From: Saccharibacter sp. EH611
GTDB taxonomy: Bacteria; Pseudomonadota; Alphaproteobacteria; Acetobacterales; Acetobacteraceae
Direction: 5' to 3'
DNA: 64,000 nucleotides
Assembly (NCBI RefSeq): GCF_009834765.1
Contig: NZ_WVHP01000022.1
Location: forward strand, 186,001-250,000
Shown here in pieces: positions 17,455 through 26,333 of this stretch; the first letter of the stretch is position 1, and each line of letters starts with the position of its first letter. The position numbers were made by a program, and so were the translations under genes. The notes under the pieces are model-generated. The model did no database searches. It saw only the letters and a list, made by a program, of their open reading frames with translations, and was not told where the DNA came from.

Positions 17455-18774
17455 TCAGTGATGGCTAGGTGCCCAAAGCCATTCTAGGGCTTCTGGTAAG
17501 GTTTGTTCGATTGTAGGGCCATCCACATGGTTGGCGTTGCGTGAGAGAACGAACTGATAGTCGTAGTGTTTATTGTGAAAAACGCGCGCCATATTTTCCC
17601 CAGCGAGTACCCAATCATGCATCCCATCGGGAAGGGCACGGACGGGGTAGAAGAGGTCTTGATCGCCCATTTCATACCATACGCGCAGCGGTTTCCGGTC
17701 GGTGTTAGGGGCTAAAGCCGCACCGCTTTGCGGTGGCTGTGCGTGAGGAGCGCCAGCCCAAGGGGAGTGAAGCTGCCATGCGCCACCGGGAAGGGATGGG
17801 TCATGAGGCCATTGTTGATTGACGAGCGTTGGCGAGTAAGCAAGCACGCGATGGTAGAGGTTAGGGCGGAACCAGGCCATCGCGAAAGCGGCCGCTCCGC
17901 TGGAGCTGAAGCCCATGGTGGCGCGGTCATCGGGGTTATGGCTGAGGGCGATATGGCCGTGTTTTTCGACGCGTGGAAGCACCTCATGCTCAACCCAGTC
18001 GGCATAAGCGCCCGAGAACGTATCATATTCGCGTCCACGCTCACTGCCTTGCGCATCGCCTCCGCCGGAGCCAACGCCAATAATGACCATGGGAGGGAGG
18101 CGATGTTGGCTGATGAGCACATCAACCAAAGCGAAAAGATCGCGTCCCGGATAGATCCCATTTTCCCCACCATCACCAAAGATCAGAAACGGAACCGGTT
18201 TCCCACGAGGAAGATTGTGAGGGATGTATAGATCGACGGGACGTGTCCAGTCTGTCGAACCTGTATGGGGGAGGATGAGGTGAGACGGGTCGCCCGGTTG
18301 GCTGTAAGGCTCACTTCCGCTTCCTTGTGGGCAAGCGAGTGGGTCTGTGCGGGTGATACCGGGGCTATAGCCGTGACTTTCTTGTGAGGAAAGCGTGAAG
18401 GAAACAATGCGCCCATGGGGTGTGGTTTGGGCCGTATCCCAAATGTGTGGTGGCGTATGGGTGGGCCCTAAAACAAAATTGCCGATGCGATTTGCCGGGG
18501 GAAGTTGCTCATCGGGAAGGTCGGTTGCTTTGGGATAGAGCGGATTATGGGGGTCACGTTGGGGCATCATGGGCGTGGCAACATTGAGCCCGGTTGTATC
18601 AATAAAAAATGGAGCCTGTGGGGAGGTTGTATTGGGGGTAGGGGGCGTGAGTGTTTGCAGGGGCAGACAATCAGGAGCAGGAGAATCGGCTAAAGCACGA
18701 GACGGCAGAGGCCCCAACCATGCGGCCGCTCCAAGGGAGAGGAGAGCAAGAGGCATTGAAAAAGAGAGGTTCAT
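17455..18774 (-). CDS. Secreted esterase, enterochelin-esterase (Esterase D) type
   Basis: A 439-residue alpha/beta hydrolase with an N-terminal signal peptide ending near SRALADS. The nucleophile elbow is GFSSSGAAA, with the family blocks LIFGDGGENGIYPGRD, VIIGVGSGGG and a late histidine in ANHVDGPT; together they match the Esterase D/YbbA-like group of siderophore or carboxyl esterases. The N-terminal ~170 residues, including a proline-rich stretch, form an additional domain seen in enterochelin esterase-like proteins. Substrate unknown. The gene is divergent from a NemR-like regulator, and two operator-like palindromes lie between them, so it may be under that regulator. Confidence 0.8.
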   Translation of the reverse strand: MNLSFSMPLALLSLGAAAWLGPLPSRALADSPAPDCLPLQTLTPPTPNTTSPQAPFFIDTTGLNVATPMMPQRDPHNPLYPKATDLPDEQLPPANRIGNFVLGPTHTPPHIWDTAQTTPHGRIVSFTLSSQESHGYSPGITRTDPLACPQGSGSEPYSQPGDPSHLILPHTGSTDWTRPVDLYIPHNLPRGKPVPFLIFGDGGENGIYPGRDLFALVDVLISQHRLPPMVIIGVGSGGGDAQGSERGREYDTFSGAYADWVEHEVLPRVEKHGHIALSHNPDDRATMGFSSSGAAAFAMAWFRPNLYHRVLAYSPTLVNQQWPHDPSLPGGAWQLHSPWAGAPHAQPPQSGAALAPNTDRKPLRVWYEMGDQDLFYPVRALPDGMHDWVLAGENMARVFHNKHYDYQFVLSRNANHVDGPTIEQTLPEALEWLWAPSHH

Positions 18775-18858
18775 AATGATCCATTTAACACGGTATGAAA
18801 GCGGGCACGCTAACGAATTGCGTGGATTAATGCACGGAAAGGCCGCTTTTTCTTTTTT

Positions 18859-18873
18859 GAGACGACCGGTCTA
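18859..18873. promoter_or_regulatory. Probable NemR-like operator, copy 1
   Basis: GAGACGACCGGTCTA, matching TAGAC-N5-GTCTA with one mismatch. It lies in the divergent region between the esterase and the TetR-type regulator, and shares 14 bases with the copy in front of the YqhD-like gene at 19561. Confidence 0.65.
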
Positions 18874-18881
18874 ATTTTTAC

Positions 18882-18896
18882 TAGACAATCGGTCTA
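18882..18896. promoter_or_regulatory. Probable NemR-like operator, copy 2
   Basis: TAGACAATCGGTCTA, a full TAGAC-N5-GTCTA dyad eight bases from copy 1. A further half-site (TTAGACAATC) follows at 18904-18913, directly before the regulator start codon, which points to autoregulation. Confidence 0.65.
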
Positions 18897-18916
18897 GAAC
18901 AGGTTAGACAATCCTC

Positions 18917-19513
18917 ATGAGCCAGACAGAAAGACATCTTCAGGTAAAGCAAGCGATCTTACGATCAGCACGTCCCCTTATTGGGGCACGCGGGTTTTCG
19001 GCCGTTGGATTGTCGCAAATCTTAGAAGCAGCCGCGATTCCTAAAGGGTCTTTCTATCATTATTTCTCGTCGAAAGAGCATTTCGGTGAAGCATTGCTGG
19101 AGATGTATGTTGAAGAATATTTGCAGCATGTGGAGGCGCTTTTCCGTCGAGAAGGGGGGAATGGCTATGCAAAGATGCTGACCTATTGCCAATGGTGGCA
19201 GGAAACTCATGTTAACGGCCAGATTGGAAATAAATGCCTGATTGTGAAGCTTGCTGCTGAGGTTTCTGACCTTTCTGAACGGATGCGGGCAATTCTAGAA
19301 GTCGGAACGTCAGAGGTGATCAAGCGGCTAGAGACTGTGATCTCTGAAGGGCAGAACGATGGCTCCATTACACAAACGACATCCGCCTTTGTATTGGCGG
19401 CTACGATGTATCAGATGTGGCTTGGAGCGACGTTGATGATGAAGATGACCCATACGTCACAGCCCTTTGACGTGGCGTTGAGCGCGACGCAGAGCTTGTT
19501 GCAGCGTTCATAG
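18917..19513 (+). CDS. TetR family regulator, NemR-like
   Basis: A 198-residue repressor whose N-terminal helix-turn-helix (GFSAVGLSQILEAAAIPKGSFYHYFSSKE is the region, residues ~26-54) and C-terminal ligand domain resemble E. coli NemR, including the GNKCLIVKLAAEVSDLSE stretch (GCLTVKLSAEVCDLSE in NemR as I remember it). NemR senses electrophiles, aldehydes and hypochlorous acid through cysteines; here Cys64-equivalent positions and a conserved Cys in the GNKCL block are available. It sits between an esterase and a YqhD-type alcohol dehydrogenase, with three near-identical palindromes around it, so it probably represses both itself and the dehydrogenase until an aldehyde appears. Confidence 0.85.
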   Translation: MSQTERHLQVKQAILRSARPLIGARGFSAVGLSQILEAAAIPKGSFYHYFSSKEHFGEALLEMYVEEYLQHVEALFRREGGNGYAKMLTYCQWWQETHVNGQIGNKCLIVKLAAEVSDLSERMRAILEVGTSEVIKRLETVISEGQNDGSITQTTSAFVLAATMYQMWLGATLMMKMTHTSQPFDVALSATQSLLQRS

Positions 19514-19560
19514 AAATCGAGATGAAGACGCCGGTAGAGGGTTCTTGTGGAAGAGACTTT

Positions 19561-19575
19561 AAGACGACCGGTCTA
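19561..19575. promoter_or_regulatory. Probable NemR-like operator, copy 3, before the alcohol dehydrogenase
   Basis: AAGACGACCGGTCTA lies 24 bases before the start of the iron-containing alcohol dehydrogenase and repeats the operator-like sequence at 18859 over 14 bases. Its location close to the ribosome site fits a repressor site. Confidence 0.65.
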
Positions 19576-19598
19576 TTAAAGGAATAAAGAGGGAAAGA

Positions 19599-20756
19599 AT
19601 GCTGAACTTTGAATTTTACAATCCGACGAAGATTCTCTTCGGGCGAGGCATGATTGCTAAGCTTGATGAGCAACTCTCTCCACATGCTAAAGTCTTGGTG
19701 CTTTATGGTGGCGCCAGTGCTGAAAAGAGCGGAACTTTGCCAGAAGTTAGGCAGGCTTTGGGGCAGCGCAACGTCAAAGAATTTGGCGGGATCGAAGCAA
19801 ACCCGACCTATGAAACGCTCATGAAAGCCGTTGAGGTTGTGCGTTCTGAGGGGATCGACTTTCTGCTCGCTGTAGGCGGTGGTTCTGTCATGGATGGCAC
19901 GAAATTTGTGTCTGCCGCTGCAAAATATGACGGGGAGCCATGGGATATCCTGACGAGCCAAGGCGAGGCTGTGCAAGAGGTTGTTCCTTTGGGAACGGTC
20001 GTGACCTTGCCGGCTACCGGTTCTGAAATGAACTCCATTAGTGTGATTTCTCGTCAGTCCACAGGTGATAAGCTTCTTTTTGCAAACCCTAAGGTTTTCC
20101 CACGCTTTTCGATTTTGGATCCAACACGTACGTACAGCTTGCCAATGCGTCAGGTGGTCAATGGGGTGGCGGATTCGTTCGTTCATGTCATGGAACAGTA
20201 TATGACGTACCCAGCCCAAGGCATGGTGCAGGATCGTTATGCTGAAGGGCTTTTGTCCAGCATCTTGGAAATTGGCGGTAAAATCGTCGATGCTCCAGAA
20301 GATTATGATGTGCGGGCTAATATGATGTGGGTGGCCACACAGGCGCTCAATGGCCTTGTCGGTGCGGGTGTGCCTGAGGATTGGACGACGCACATGATCG
20401 GCCATGAGTTGACGGCGAAGTATCATATCGACCATGCACGCACACTCGCGGTCGTCTTCCCGGCTCTGCTGAAGGTGCGTCGTGACAGCAAGCGTGAAAA
20501 GCTGTTGCAATATGCGTCACGGGTTCTTCACCTGACAGAAGGCACCGATGATGAGCGCATTGATGCGGTGATTGCTCAGACAGAATCCTTCTTTGAAAGC
20601 CTTGGTATGCCAACGCGCTTGTCTGGTTATGACATTGGGCAAGATGGGATTACCGCCATTGTTGGGCAGCTTGAGCAGCACGGCATGACGGCTCTGGGTG
20701 AGCATAAAGACATTACGTTAGAAATCAGCCGTCAGATCCTAGAAACCGCTGCTTAA
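19599..20756 (+). CDS. yqhD: Iron-containing alcohol dehydrogenase, YqhD-like aldehyde reductase
   Basis: A 385-residue group III alcohol dehydrogenase most like YqhD, an NADPH-dependent reductase of short and toxic aldehydes. The nucleotide site GGGSVMDGTKF (residues ~92-102) and the TLPATGSEMN stretch are present. Metal ligands are visible as an Asp and His in ADSFVHVMEQY and two more His in HMIGHELTAKYHIDHAR. It follows a NemR-like regulator and a matching operator, the same pairing logic as aldehyde-stress genes in enterobacteria. A terminator hairpin separates it from the downstream aldehyde dehydrogenase gene. Start ATG 19599 with AGGGA upstream. Confidence 0.9.
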   Translation: MLNFEFYNPTKILFGRGMIAKLDEQLSPHAKVLVLYGGASAEKSGTLPEVRQALGQRNVKEFGGIEANPTYETLMKAVEVVRSEGIDFLLAVGGGSVMDGTKFVSAAAKYDGEPWDILTSQGEAVQEVVPLGTVVTLPATGSEMNSISVISRQSTGDKLLFANPKVFPRFSILDPTRTYSLPMRQVVNGVADSFVHVMEQYMTYPAQGMVQDRYAEGLLSSILEIGGKIVDAPEDYDVRANMMWVATQALNGLVGAGVPEDWTTHMIGHELTAKYHIDHARTLAVVFPALLKVRRDSKREKLLQYASRVLHLTEGTDDERIDAVIAQTESFFESLGMPTRLSGYDIGQDGITAIVGQLEQHGMTALGEHKDITLEISRQILETAA

Positions 20757-20774
20757 TCATCACATATCTTATGT

Positions 20775-20808
20775 CTGTGGCAGAGGCGGGATCTGCCACA
20801 GCTCCTTT
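20775..20808 (+). terminator. Terminator between yqhD-like gene and aldehyde dehydrogenase
   Basis: Perfect 10-bp stem CTGTGGCAGA/TCTGCCACAG with a seven-base loop, then CTCCTTTTT. Confidence 0.8.
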
Positions 20809-20834
20809 TTCTTGAAAGGCTCATGAGGTCACTT

Positions 20835-22223
20835 ATGGCTTACGCAACAACCAACCCGTTTACCAATGAAGTCATCAAAACATTTCCTGAAGCAACAGAT
20901 CAGGACGTGCAAAACGCACTGAGAGATGGCTATAGCGCTTACGAAAATTGGCGTGAGACCTCTTTTGCACAGCGCTCTGAGCTGATGAGCAAAGCGGGTG
21001 CAATTTTGCGTCGTGATATTGATAAATATGCGCGTCTTGCCACGTTGGAGATGGGTAAGCTTTTTGCTGAAGCGAAGGCGGAAGTCATTCTATCTGCTGA
21101 AATTTTGGAATATTACGCCAAACATGCTGAGGCTCTGCTCAAGGATGAGCCTCTTGAGGTTGCGAAGCCTGAAGATGGCAAGGCGACAATGGTGCATGAG
21201 CCACAAGGCATTGTGCTGGCGATTGAACCGTGGAACTTCCCCTTTTATCAGGTGGTTCGCATTGTCGCGCCTCAGCTGTCCGCTGGGAATGCGGTTATTT
21301 TGAAGCATGCAAGTAATCTGCCGCAATGCGCTGCGATTATGGAAGAGCTGATGCTGGAAGCTGGGGCTCCTAAAGGCTTGTTCCAAAATCTCTACACCGC
21401 GCGCCCTCATACCGAGATGATCTTGAGCGATGCCCGCGTATGCGGTGTTGCCCTGACAGGCTCTGAAGGGGCTGGTGCGATTGTGGCTGGCATTGCTGGT
21501 AAGTCACTCAAAAAAGCAACGATGGAGCTTGGCGGTGCCGATGCCTTTATCGTGCTCGATGATGCTGACCTTGAAAAAGCGGTGCAATGGGCTGTGTTCG
21601 GGCGTCATTGGAACGCAGGCCAAGTCTGCGTATCGGCTAAGCGTATGATCGTTGCTGATGCGCTCTATGATCGCTTTGTCGAGCTGTATAAAGAAGGCGT
21701 TGCGGCCCTTAAAGCGGGTGATCCGATGGATCCTGCCACGACGTTGGCGCCGCTTTCCTCTCAAGGGGCAGCCGATGACTTAGCTGAGCAGGTGCGTAAA
21801 GCTCAAGAGGAAGGTGCTAAGGTCGAGGTTATTGGCGCACCTGTCCCCAAAGAAGGTGCTTTCTTCCAGCCTGTTCTGCTGACGAATTTAGAAAACTCAG
21901 AAGCCCGGCATTGGGAGTTCTTCGGCCCTGTCACACAGCTTTATCGTGCAAAGGACGAAGATGATGCGATCCGTATCGCCAATGACTCACCCTTTGGTCT
22001 AGGTGGTTCTGTCTTTACACGAGACGAGCAGCGCGGCGTGCGCGTGGCCTCTAAGATTCGCACTGGGATGGTGTATGTAAACCGTCCTGTTGTCCCAACA
22101 GCAGATCTGCCTTTTGGTGGGGTCGCACGTTCCGGTTTTGGGCGTGAGCTTGTTGGCTTGGGTATTAAGGAGTTCGTTAATCAGAAGCTGATTAATGTCG
22201 TTTCTAGCGATGTGACTCCTTAA
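20835..22223 (+). CDS. NAD(P)-dependent aldehyde dehydrogenase, succinate-semialdehyde dehydrogenase-like
   Basis: A 462-residue aldehyde dehydrogenase. The catalytic glutamate lies in ATMELGGADAF and the catalytic cysteine in NAGQVCVSAKR; PWNFPFYQ and the FFGPVTQLY blocks are conserved. The sequence resembles the succinate-semialdehyde dehydrogenase (Sad/GabD) branch, but substrate is not fixed. ATG 20835 is chosen: GAGG lies five bases upstream, whereas an ATG at 20823 has a site too close. Directly follows the aldehyde reductase gene, so the two may handle the same toxic or metabolic aldehydes by reduction and oxidation. Closed by a strong terminator. Confidence 0.88.
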   Translation: MAYATTNPFTNEVIKTFPEATDQDVQNALRDGYSAYENWRETSFAQRSELMSKAGAILRRDIDKYARLATLEMGKLFAEAKAEVILSAEILEYYAKHAEALLKDEPLEVAKPEDGKATMVHEPQGIVLAIEPWNFPFYQVVRIVAPQLSAGNAVILKHASNLPQCAAIMEELMLEAGAPKGLFQNLYTARPHTEMILSDARVCGVALTGSEGAGAIVAGIAGKSLKKATMELGGADAFIVLDDADLEKAVQWAVFGRHWNAGQVCVSAKRMIVADALYDRFVELYKEGVAALKAGDPMDPATTLAPLSSQGAADDLAEQVRKAQEEGAKVEVIGAPVPKEGAFFQPVLLTNLENSEARHWEFFGPVTQLYRAKDEDDAIRIANDSPFGLGGSVFTRDEQRGVRVASKIRTGMVYVNRPVVPTADLPFGGVARSGFGRELVGLGIKEFVNQKLINVVSSDVTP

Positions 22224-22258
22224 TCCTATCTCCTGTGGTGGAACTCAGTGATAGGATC

Positions 22259-22291
22259 GGGCCTTCCCACGAGAGTGGGGAGGCCCTTTTT
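22259..22291. terminator. Terminator after the aldehyde dehydrogenase
   Basis: A 12-bp stem (22259-22270 with 22275-22286, one G-T pair) closed by GAGA and followed by TTTTT. It may also serve the TonB receptor gene that converges from the other strand. Confidence 0.88.
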
Positions 22292-22301
22292 CTATGGGGG
22301 A

Positions 22302-24692
22302 TTAGAATTCAGCCCGAACAGAGCCAAAAAATTGCCGTGGGTTTCCCAAAAGGATCGACTGATTGTTCAGGGCTGCTCCGCCTGCATTATTCATTGTGAA
22401 GCCATTTTGGCCCATGGTGGACGCGTATTTGACGTTGGCGAGGTTATAAATATTGAACGAGAAGACGAGGCGATGAACAGACACCGCTTTTAATGCTCCC
22501 AGACTGACATCATGGAGCGTGTAAGAAAGCCCAAGATCGCTCATCCAATACGAGGGGAGCTTGAAGTCCCCTGTATAAGAAAAGCTGCGGCGCCCGTAAT
22601 ATTGGGCATCCACAAAGGCCTGCCAATGATGCCATTCATAGGCGAGGCGCGCTTTATACATAAAGCGAGGATAAGCGACGACCTGTTGACCACGTGTCGC
22701 GTAGGTGGTGGAATCACTACGGATGTTTTGATCATATGTCGAATGGCTATAGCTGATGCTGTTAAACAGTGAGAGTCCTTCAATCGGAGAGACGGTCACG
22801 GAAGCATCCACACCATTCATCGTTACACCGCCCACATTCTGCACTGTTGTGGTGTTGTTGGTGAGCAGCGCACCGGCCCCTGTATTGGCTAAGATTTGCT
22901 GGAGGCGGTTATTAAAGTTGGTGCGGTAAAGATACAAACTCCCCTGTAATTGTGGGGAGGTATAGCGATAGCCGCCTGCGAATGTCCACGCGGTTTCTGG
23001 CTTGAGGGTGTTGCGGGTGGCGTTATAGGCCGCTTGTGACACAGCAAAGGGGGAATTGCTGGAGTTATAGCCTGACTGCGGATAGGCGTGCACATTCTCT
23101 GAAATATCAACAAACAGCTCATGACGGTGGAGAAAATGCCAATCAAGACTGATATGGGGGAGAAACGCTTTAGCTGTGGTCAGGCTCTCTCCAGTCGCCA
23201 AGCTGGGGAAACGTAGAGACCAGTTCGTTGCATGACCGACCCGTGTCGTGTTGAGGAGCGACTTAAACCCGGCATGGATCTCCAGTGAAGGGAGCGGATG
23301 GTAGGTATCTCCTACAAAGGCGGTAAAGCTGTTGGTATTGTACTCTTGCCCCCAAAGCGTGCGGCTTGGAACATTTTTAAAGCTGCCAAAAGGATTTAGC
23401 GGTGCGCCTTGTCCGGGGAGAGGTTGCTGATAAGCATATTCGTACGAGGTGTAATGATTGTTTTCATACCATAGCCCCGCTGAAAGGGCATGATGGGCGA
23501 TGTGATAATTGAGCGAGGTTATACCACCAAAACGTTCAAGAGCGGGTTTACGCACTTGCTCGAAAATACGGCTTCCGTTGAGCTGTATGGTATCATCCTG
23601 TGCAGGGCATGGTGAGGCAGAGGCATCGCGGCATGCATAAGGGTTGGCATAGGTGCCGTGGCCTGTTTCTTCATGACCGTAAAAGGTTGTCTTCCAGCGC
23701 AGTTTATTGGTTAGGGCAAGGTCAGCGGTGATGCCTCCAAAGAGGTCGCTCGAAGAGGCGGTGCTGTCATAATATGAAACGTCTTTGGGGTCGTTAATCC
23801 CTTTATAAGATGAGGGGAATATTCCTTGTGAGGCGTTATACGCATTGCTCCATGCGTTTGGTGTGCCATAAAAATTATCGAGTTTTGTTCCGTTATTTTT
23901 AAGCCAATTAGGGGTGTAGTCTTGGTAGTTGACCATTTGCAGGGCATCCCAATCAAAGAATGCACTAATTTGGCTGTGTTGATTGATGGGTTGAACAAGT
24001 TTGGCGTTGACCTGTTGAACAAATTGATCCCCACCGCCTTTCCATTTTTCCCCTTGGTTGCGCATATAAGAGACGAAAAATTTCGTCCCCGTATCATTAA
24101 GGTGCCCTGAATCAACACGGAAGAAAGAGTGGAACAGAGCGTTGCTGCCAAAGGTCTGGGAAACAGTTCCGCCCGTTTTCTCTTTTGGATTGGCTGAAAT
24201 ATAGTTGATGGAGCCGCCAAGATTGTTGGTGCTTGGTGTGCTTTCAGCCCCAGCACTTTGGGTGACATCAAGCCGCTCCACATTTTCAGAAGAAATGGCT
24301 TGCAAGGCGCTTAACCCATTATAGTTACGGAATGTCGGCTCCCCCAGTGGGATGCCATCAAGGGTCGTACCGATATCGTTTTGTGTAAAACCATGTATGT
24401 AAAGCTGGTTTGAATAGGTATCGAGCCCTTGAGGATCATCCGATTGAAATTGCACTCCGGGAAGTTGCGCGAGGGTTTTGAGAGGGTTGGTTCCGGGTAC
24501 TTGTTGCTCCATCAATTTATGAGACAAGACCTCTTGCGTGCCACGGCGGACAGGGTGTGCACGGACGGAGAGGGTCTCATGGCCTGCTAGGATGGCAGCG
24601 TGATGGTGTGGTGTGTCTGCACAGGCAGATGATGCTATTACGAGGGATATGCTTGATAAGCTGAGCCATGTGAGAGGAAAGTGAGAGCGCAT
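22302..24692 (-). CDS. TonB-dependent outer-membrane receptor
   Basis: A 796-residue receptor with a signal peptide ending near ACADT, a TonB-box-like ETLSVRAH region, a plug domain (PLKTLAQLPGVQF, YIHGF, TLDGIPLGEP, NLGGSINYISANPKEK) and a long beta-barrel finishing with a terminal Phe. The ligand is not evident: no cysteine-methionine copper motif is present and the neighbours do not form an iron or vitamin system. Upstream about 160 AT-rich bases separate it from the previous gene. Its plug is of the type seen in many proteobacterial receptors of unknown substrate. Confidence 0.88.
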   Translation of the reverse strand: MRSHFPLTWLSLSSISLVIASSACADTPHHHAAILAGHETLSVRAHPVRRGTQEVLSHKLMEQQVPGTNPLKTLAQLPGVQFQSDDPQGLDTYSNQLYIHGFTQNDIGTTLDGIPLGEPTFRNYNGLSALQAISSENVERLDVTQSAGAESTPSTNNLGGSINYISANPKEKTGGTVSQTFGSNALFHSFFRVDSGHLNDTGTKFFVSYMRNQGEKWKGGGDQFVQQVNAKLVQPINQHSQISAFFDWDALQMVNYQDYTPNWLKNNGTKLDNFYGTPNAWSNAYNASQGIFPSSYKGINDPKDVSYYDSTASSSDLFGGITADLALTNKLRWKTTFYGHEETGHGTYANPYACRDASASPCPAQDDTIQLNGSRIFEQVRKPALERFGGITSLNYHIAHHALSAGLWYENNHYTSYEYAYQQPLPGQGAPLNPFGSFKNVPSRTLWGQEYNTNSFTAFVGDTYHPLPSLEIHAGFKSLLNTTRVGHATNWSLRFPSLATGESLTTAKAFLPHISLDWHFLHRHELFVDISENVHAYPQSGYNSSNSPFAVSQAAYNATRNTLKPETAWTFAGGYRYTSPQLQGSLYLYRTNFNNRLQQILANTGAGALLTNNTTTVQNVGGVTMNGVDASVTVSPIEGLSLFNSISYSHSTYDQNIRSDSTTYATRGQQVVAYPRFMYKARLAYEWHHWQAFVDAQYYGRRSFSYTGDFKLPSYWMSDLGLSYTLHDVSLGALKAVSVHRLVFSFNIYNLANVKYASTMGQNGFTMNNAGGAALNNQSILLGNPRQFFGSVRAEF

Positions 24693-24790
24693 AGTGAATC
24701 AAACTTTCATATATCAACTATATTACATAGTAAATTAATTAAACTACAAATTTTTATTGGGATAAACTGTTTAAGAGAGATATAAGACAT

Positions 24791-24827
24791 AAAAAAATGA
24801 GTGTGCTGTTAACAACACACTCATTTT
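24791..24827 (-). terminator. Terminator of the glycosyltransferase 39 gene
   Basis: A 12-bp perfect stem (24794-24805 with 24816-24827) with an inner TGTTAACA dyad. On the minus strand it is followed by a run of T, as expected for the gene ending at 24860. Confidence 0.8.
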
Positions 24828-24859
24828 AAGACTGTAATAAAATCAAGGGTATAATAAAT

Positions 24860-26299
24860 TTATGGCTTTTTTAGTCGATAAAGAATAATCTGATCCTCTT
24901 TTTTATAAGGCTTGCTTATATATACGGGAGTATATTTCTGAGAGATCTCTTTTTTAAAGAGTTCTGTGTTTTGTACACTTATATTGGGGTCAGAATTATG
25001 AGAAATAGTATCTATGATATAAAGTGGATTTTGAGAAAAGACGCGTTTTAATTCAAATGCTTGATTAACACCAATCGCGTTTCTTTCATGTGTAGCATTT
25101 AAGTGACCGGGGAAAAGAAAAGGTGTTATGTGACAGTAAGGGCGTACATCTTGCAGAGAAGAGGGGCCATTATACTCAAAAGAACATCCTGGTTTCTGTG
25201 TGATAATATGATGGATATCATACATCACTTCAGTTCTTTCTTTATGACTGGAATGATAAATGACCTTTTCGCCGATGAAAATGCCGATAAGTGTTGATAG
25301 CGAGAGATATATTTTTCCAATACGTGATGTCCATAATGGTGCAAAGGCAATAAAAAATGGAACAAAGAGGGGAAGAACGTAATGTTTGAAGTAGTCTCCA
25401 ACAATAAAAACACCAAACCATGATGAGAGAGACCATAAAAGAATAAAATATTCTTTCTTATCCCGTTTTCTTTCAAAAATAATATGCAAAACAAGTGGAG
25501 TAATCAGGAAGGCTGAGATAGAAGCCATATATATTTCATTGGGCCGTGCTTCTATTTTTTCTCTCAGGAAAATAGATTCAACATTTGCAAACCACCATTG
25601 ATGACCGTACCCTAGTGAAACATAAAAGAGAAAAACAATAAGTGTAGGCAGAAGAGCCGTGCCGACCCATAGTGGAATAGACTTAGCGAAGTCAGATATA
25701 CGCCCTGTATGGCGGTATAACGCATAGATAAGGTAGAGGCCGGCAAAAATCCCTTCAAAAACAACCGTATATTTTATCTGAATGGCAATTCCAAAAAGAG
25801 CCATTACGTTAATACCAACAGTATTTATAGTTTTTTTGTCAAAATTATCGATATTTCTTATCATCAAATAGAGAGCATAGGCGATAAGAGCATTATAAAA
25901 GATGGGTGTTTGCCCTCCACCACCATGGGCAACATTAATCCAGCCGAGATAAAGAAAGCCAGCGATGAAAGCGCCACCAAGAGGGGCAATGATGCGTGCG
26001 GAGCGCATAATAAAAATGGCCGTTAAAGCGGCACTGAGTGTTGCACCAATTTGATAAGCCCAGAAGCGCCACTCACCAAAAAGATGGAAGACGGTATAAA
26101 GGAGAAAAATACCGATCGGTTTGCGATCCCACACATCAACAAAAGGCAGATCGCCTGAGAGAATACGCCCCCCAACAAAAAGATAAAATTCTTCATCAGA
26201 AGCAAAAAAGGGCGTTCCAAAAGCTGTAGCGCGCAGGGCAAAGGCGGCAAAGAAAAGGAGGATATATAGGAGAAATGGGCGGTTTGATACAGAAATCAT
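24860..26299 (-). CDS. Glycosyltransferase family 39-like membrane protein
   Basis: A 479-residue polytopic membrane protein of the ArnT/protein-mannosyltransferase (PMT-2) type, which moves sugars from a polyprenyl phosphate donor at the periplasmic face. The first periplasmic loop holds FASDEEFYLFVGGRILSG and DVWDRKPIGIF; the acidic pair after the first helix is the usual catalytic region. About ten hydrophobic helices follow and a soluble C-terminal domain closes it. Base composition is strikingly AT-rich against the neighbours. The frame is open upstream to an ATG at 26377, which would overlap the next gene by 44 bases; 26299 is preferred though neither has a clear ribosome site. Acceptor unknown. 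Confidence 0.78.
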   Translation of the reverse strand: MISVSNRPFLLYILLFFAAFALRATAFGTPFFASDEEFYLFVGGRILSGDLPFVDVWDRKPIGIFLLYTVFHLFGEWRFWAYQIGATLSAALTAIFIMRSARIIAPLGGAFIAGFLYLGWINVAHGGGGQTPIFYNALIAYALYLMIRNIDNFDKKTINTVGINVMALFGIAIQIKYTVVFEGIFAGLYLIYALYRHTGRISDFAKSIPLWVGTALLPTLIVFLFYVSLGYGHQWWFANVESIFLREKIEARPNEIYMASISAFLITPLVLHIIFERKRDKKEYFILLWSLSSWFGVFIVGDYFKHYVLPLFVPFFIAFAPLWTSRIGKIYLSLSTLIGIFIGEKVIYHSSHKERTEVMYDIHHIITQKPGCSFEYNGPSSLQDVRPYCHITPFLFPGHLNATHERNAIGVNQAFELKRVFSQNPLYIIDTISHNSDPNISVQNTELFKKEISQKYTPVYISKPYKKEDQIILYRLKKP

Positions 26300-26333
26300 G
26301 AGAGAGGGGAATAGTGGTGCATAAAGCCTCTTG

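Noticed and set aside
19401-20510. Long open frame on the minus strand opposite the alcohol dehydrogenase
   Set aside because: It runs antisense to two well-supported genes, has no recognisable domain and looks like a composition shadow.
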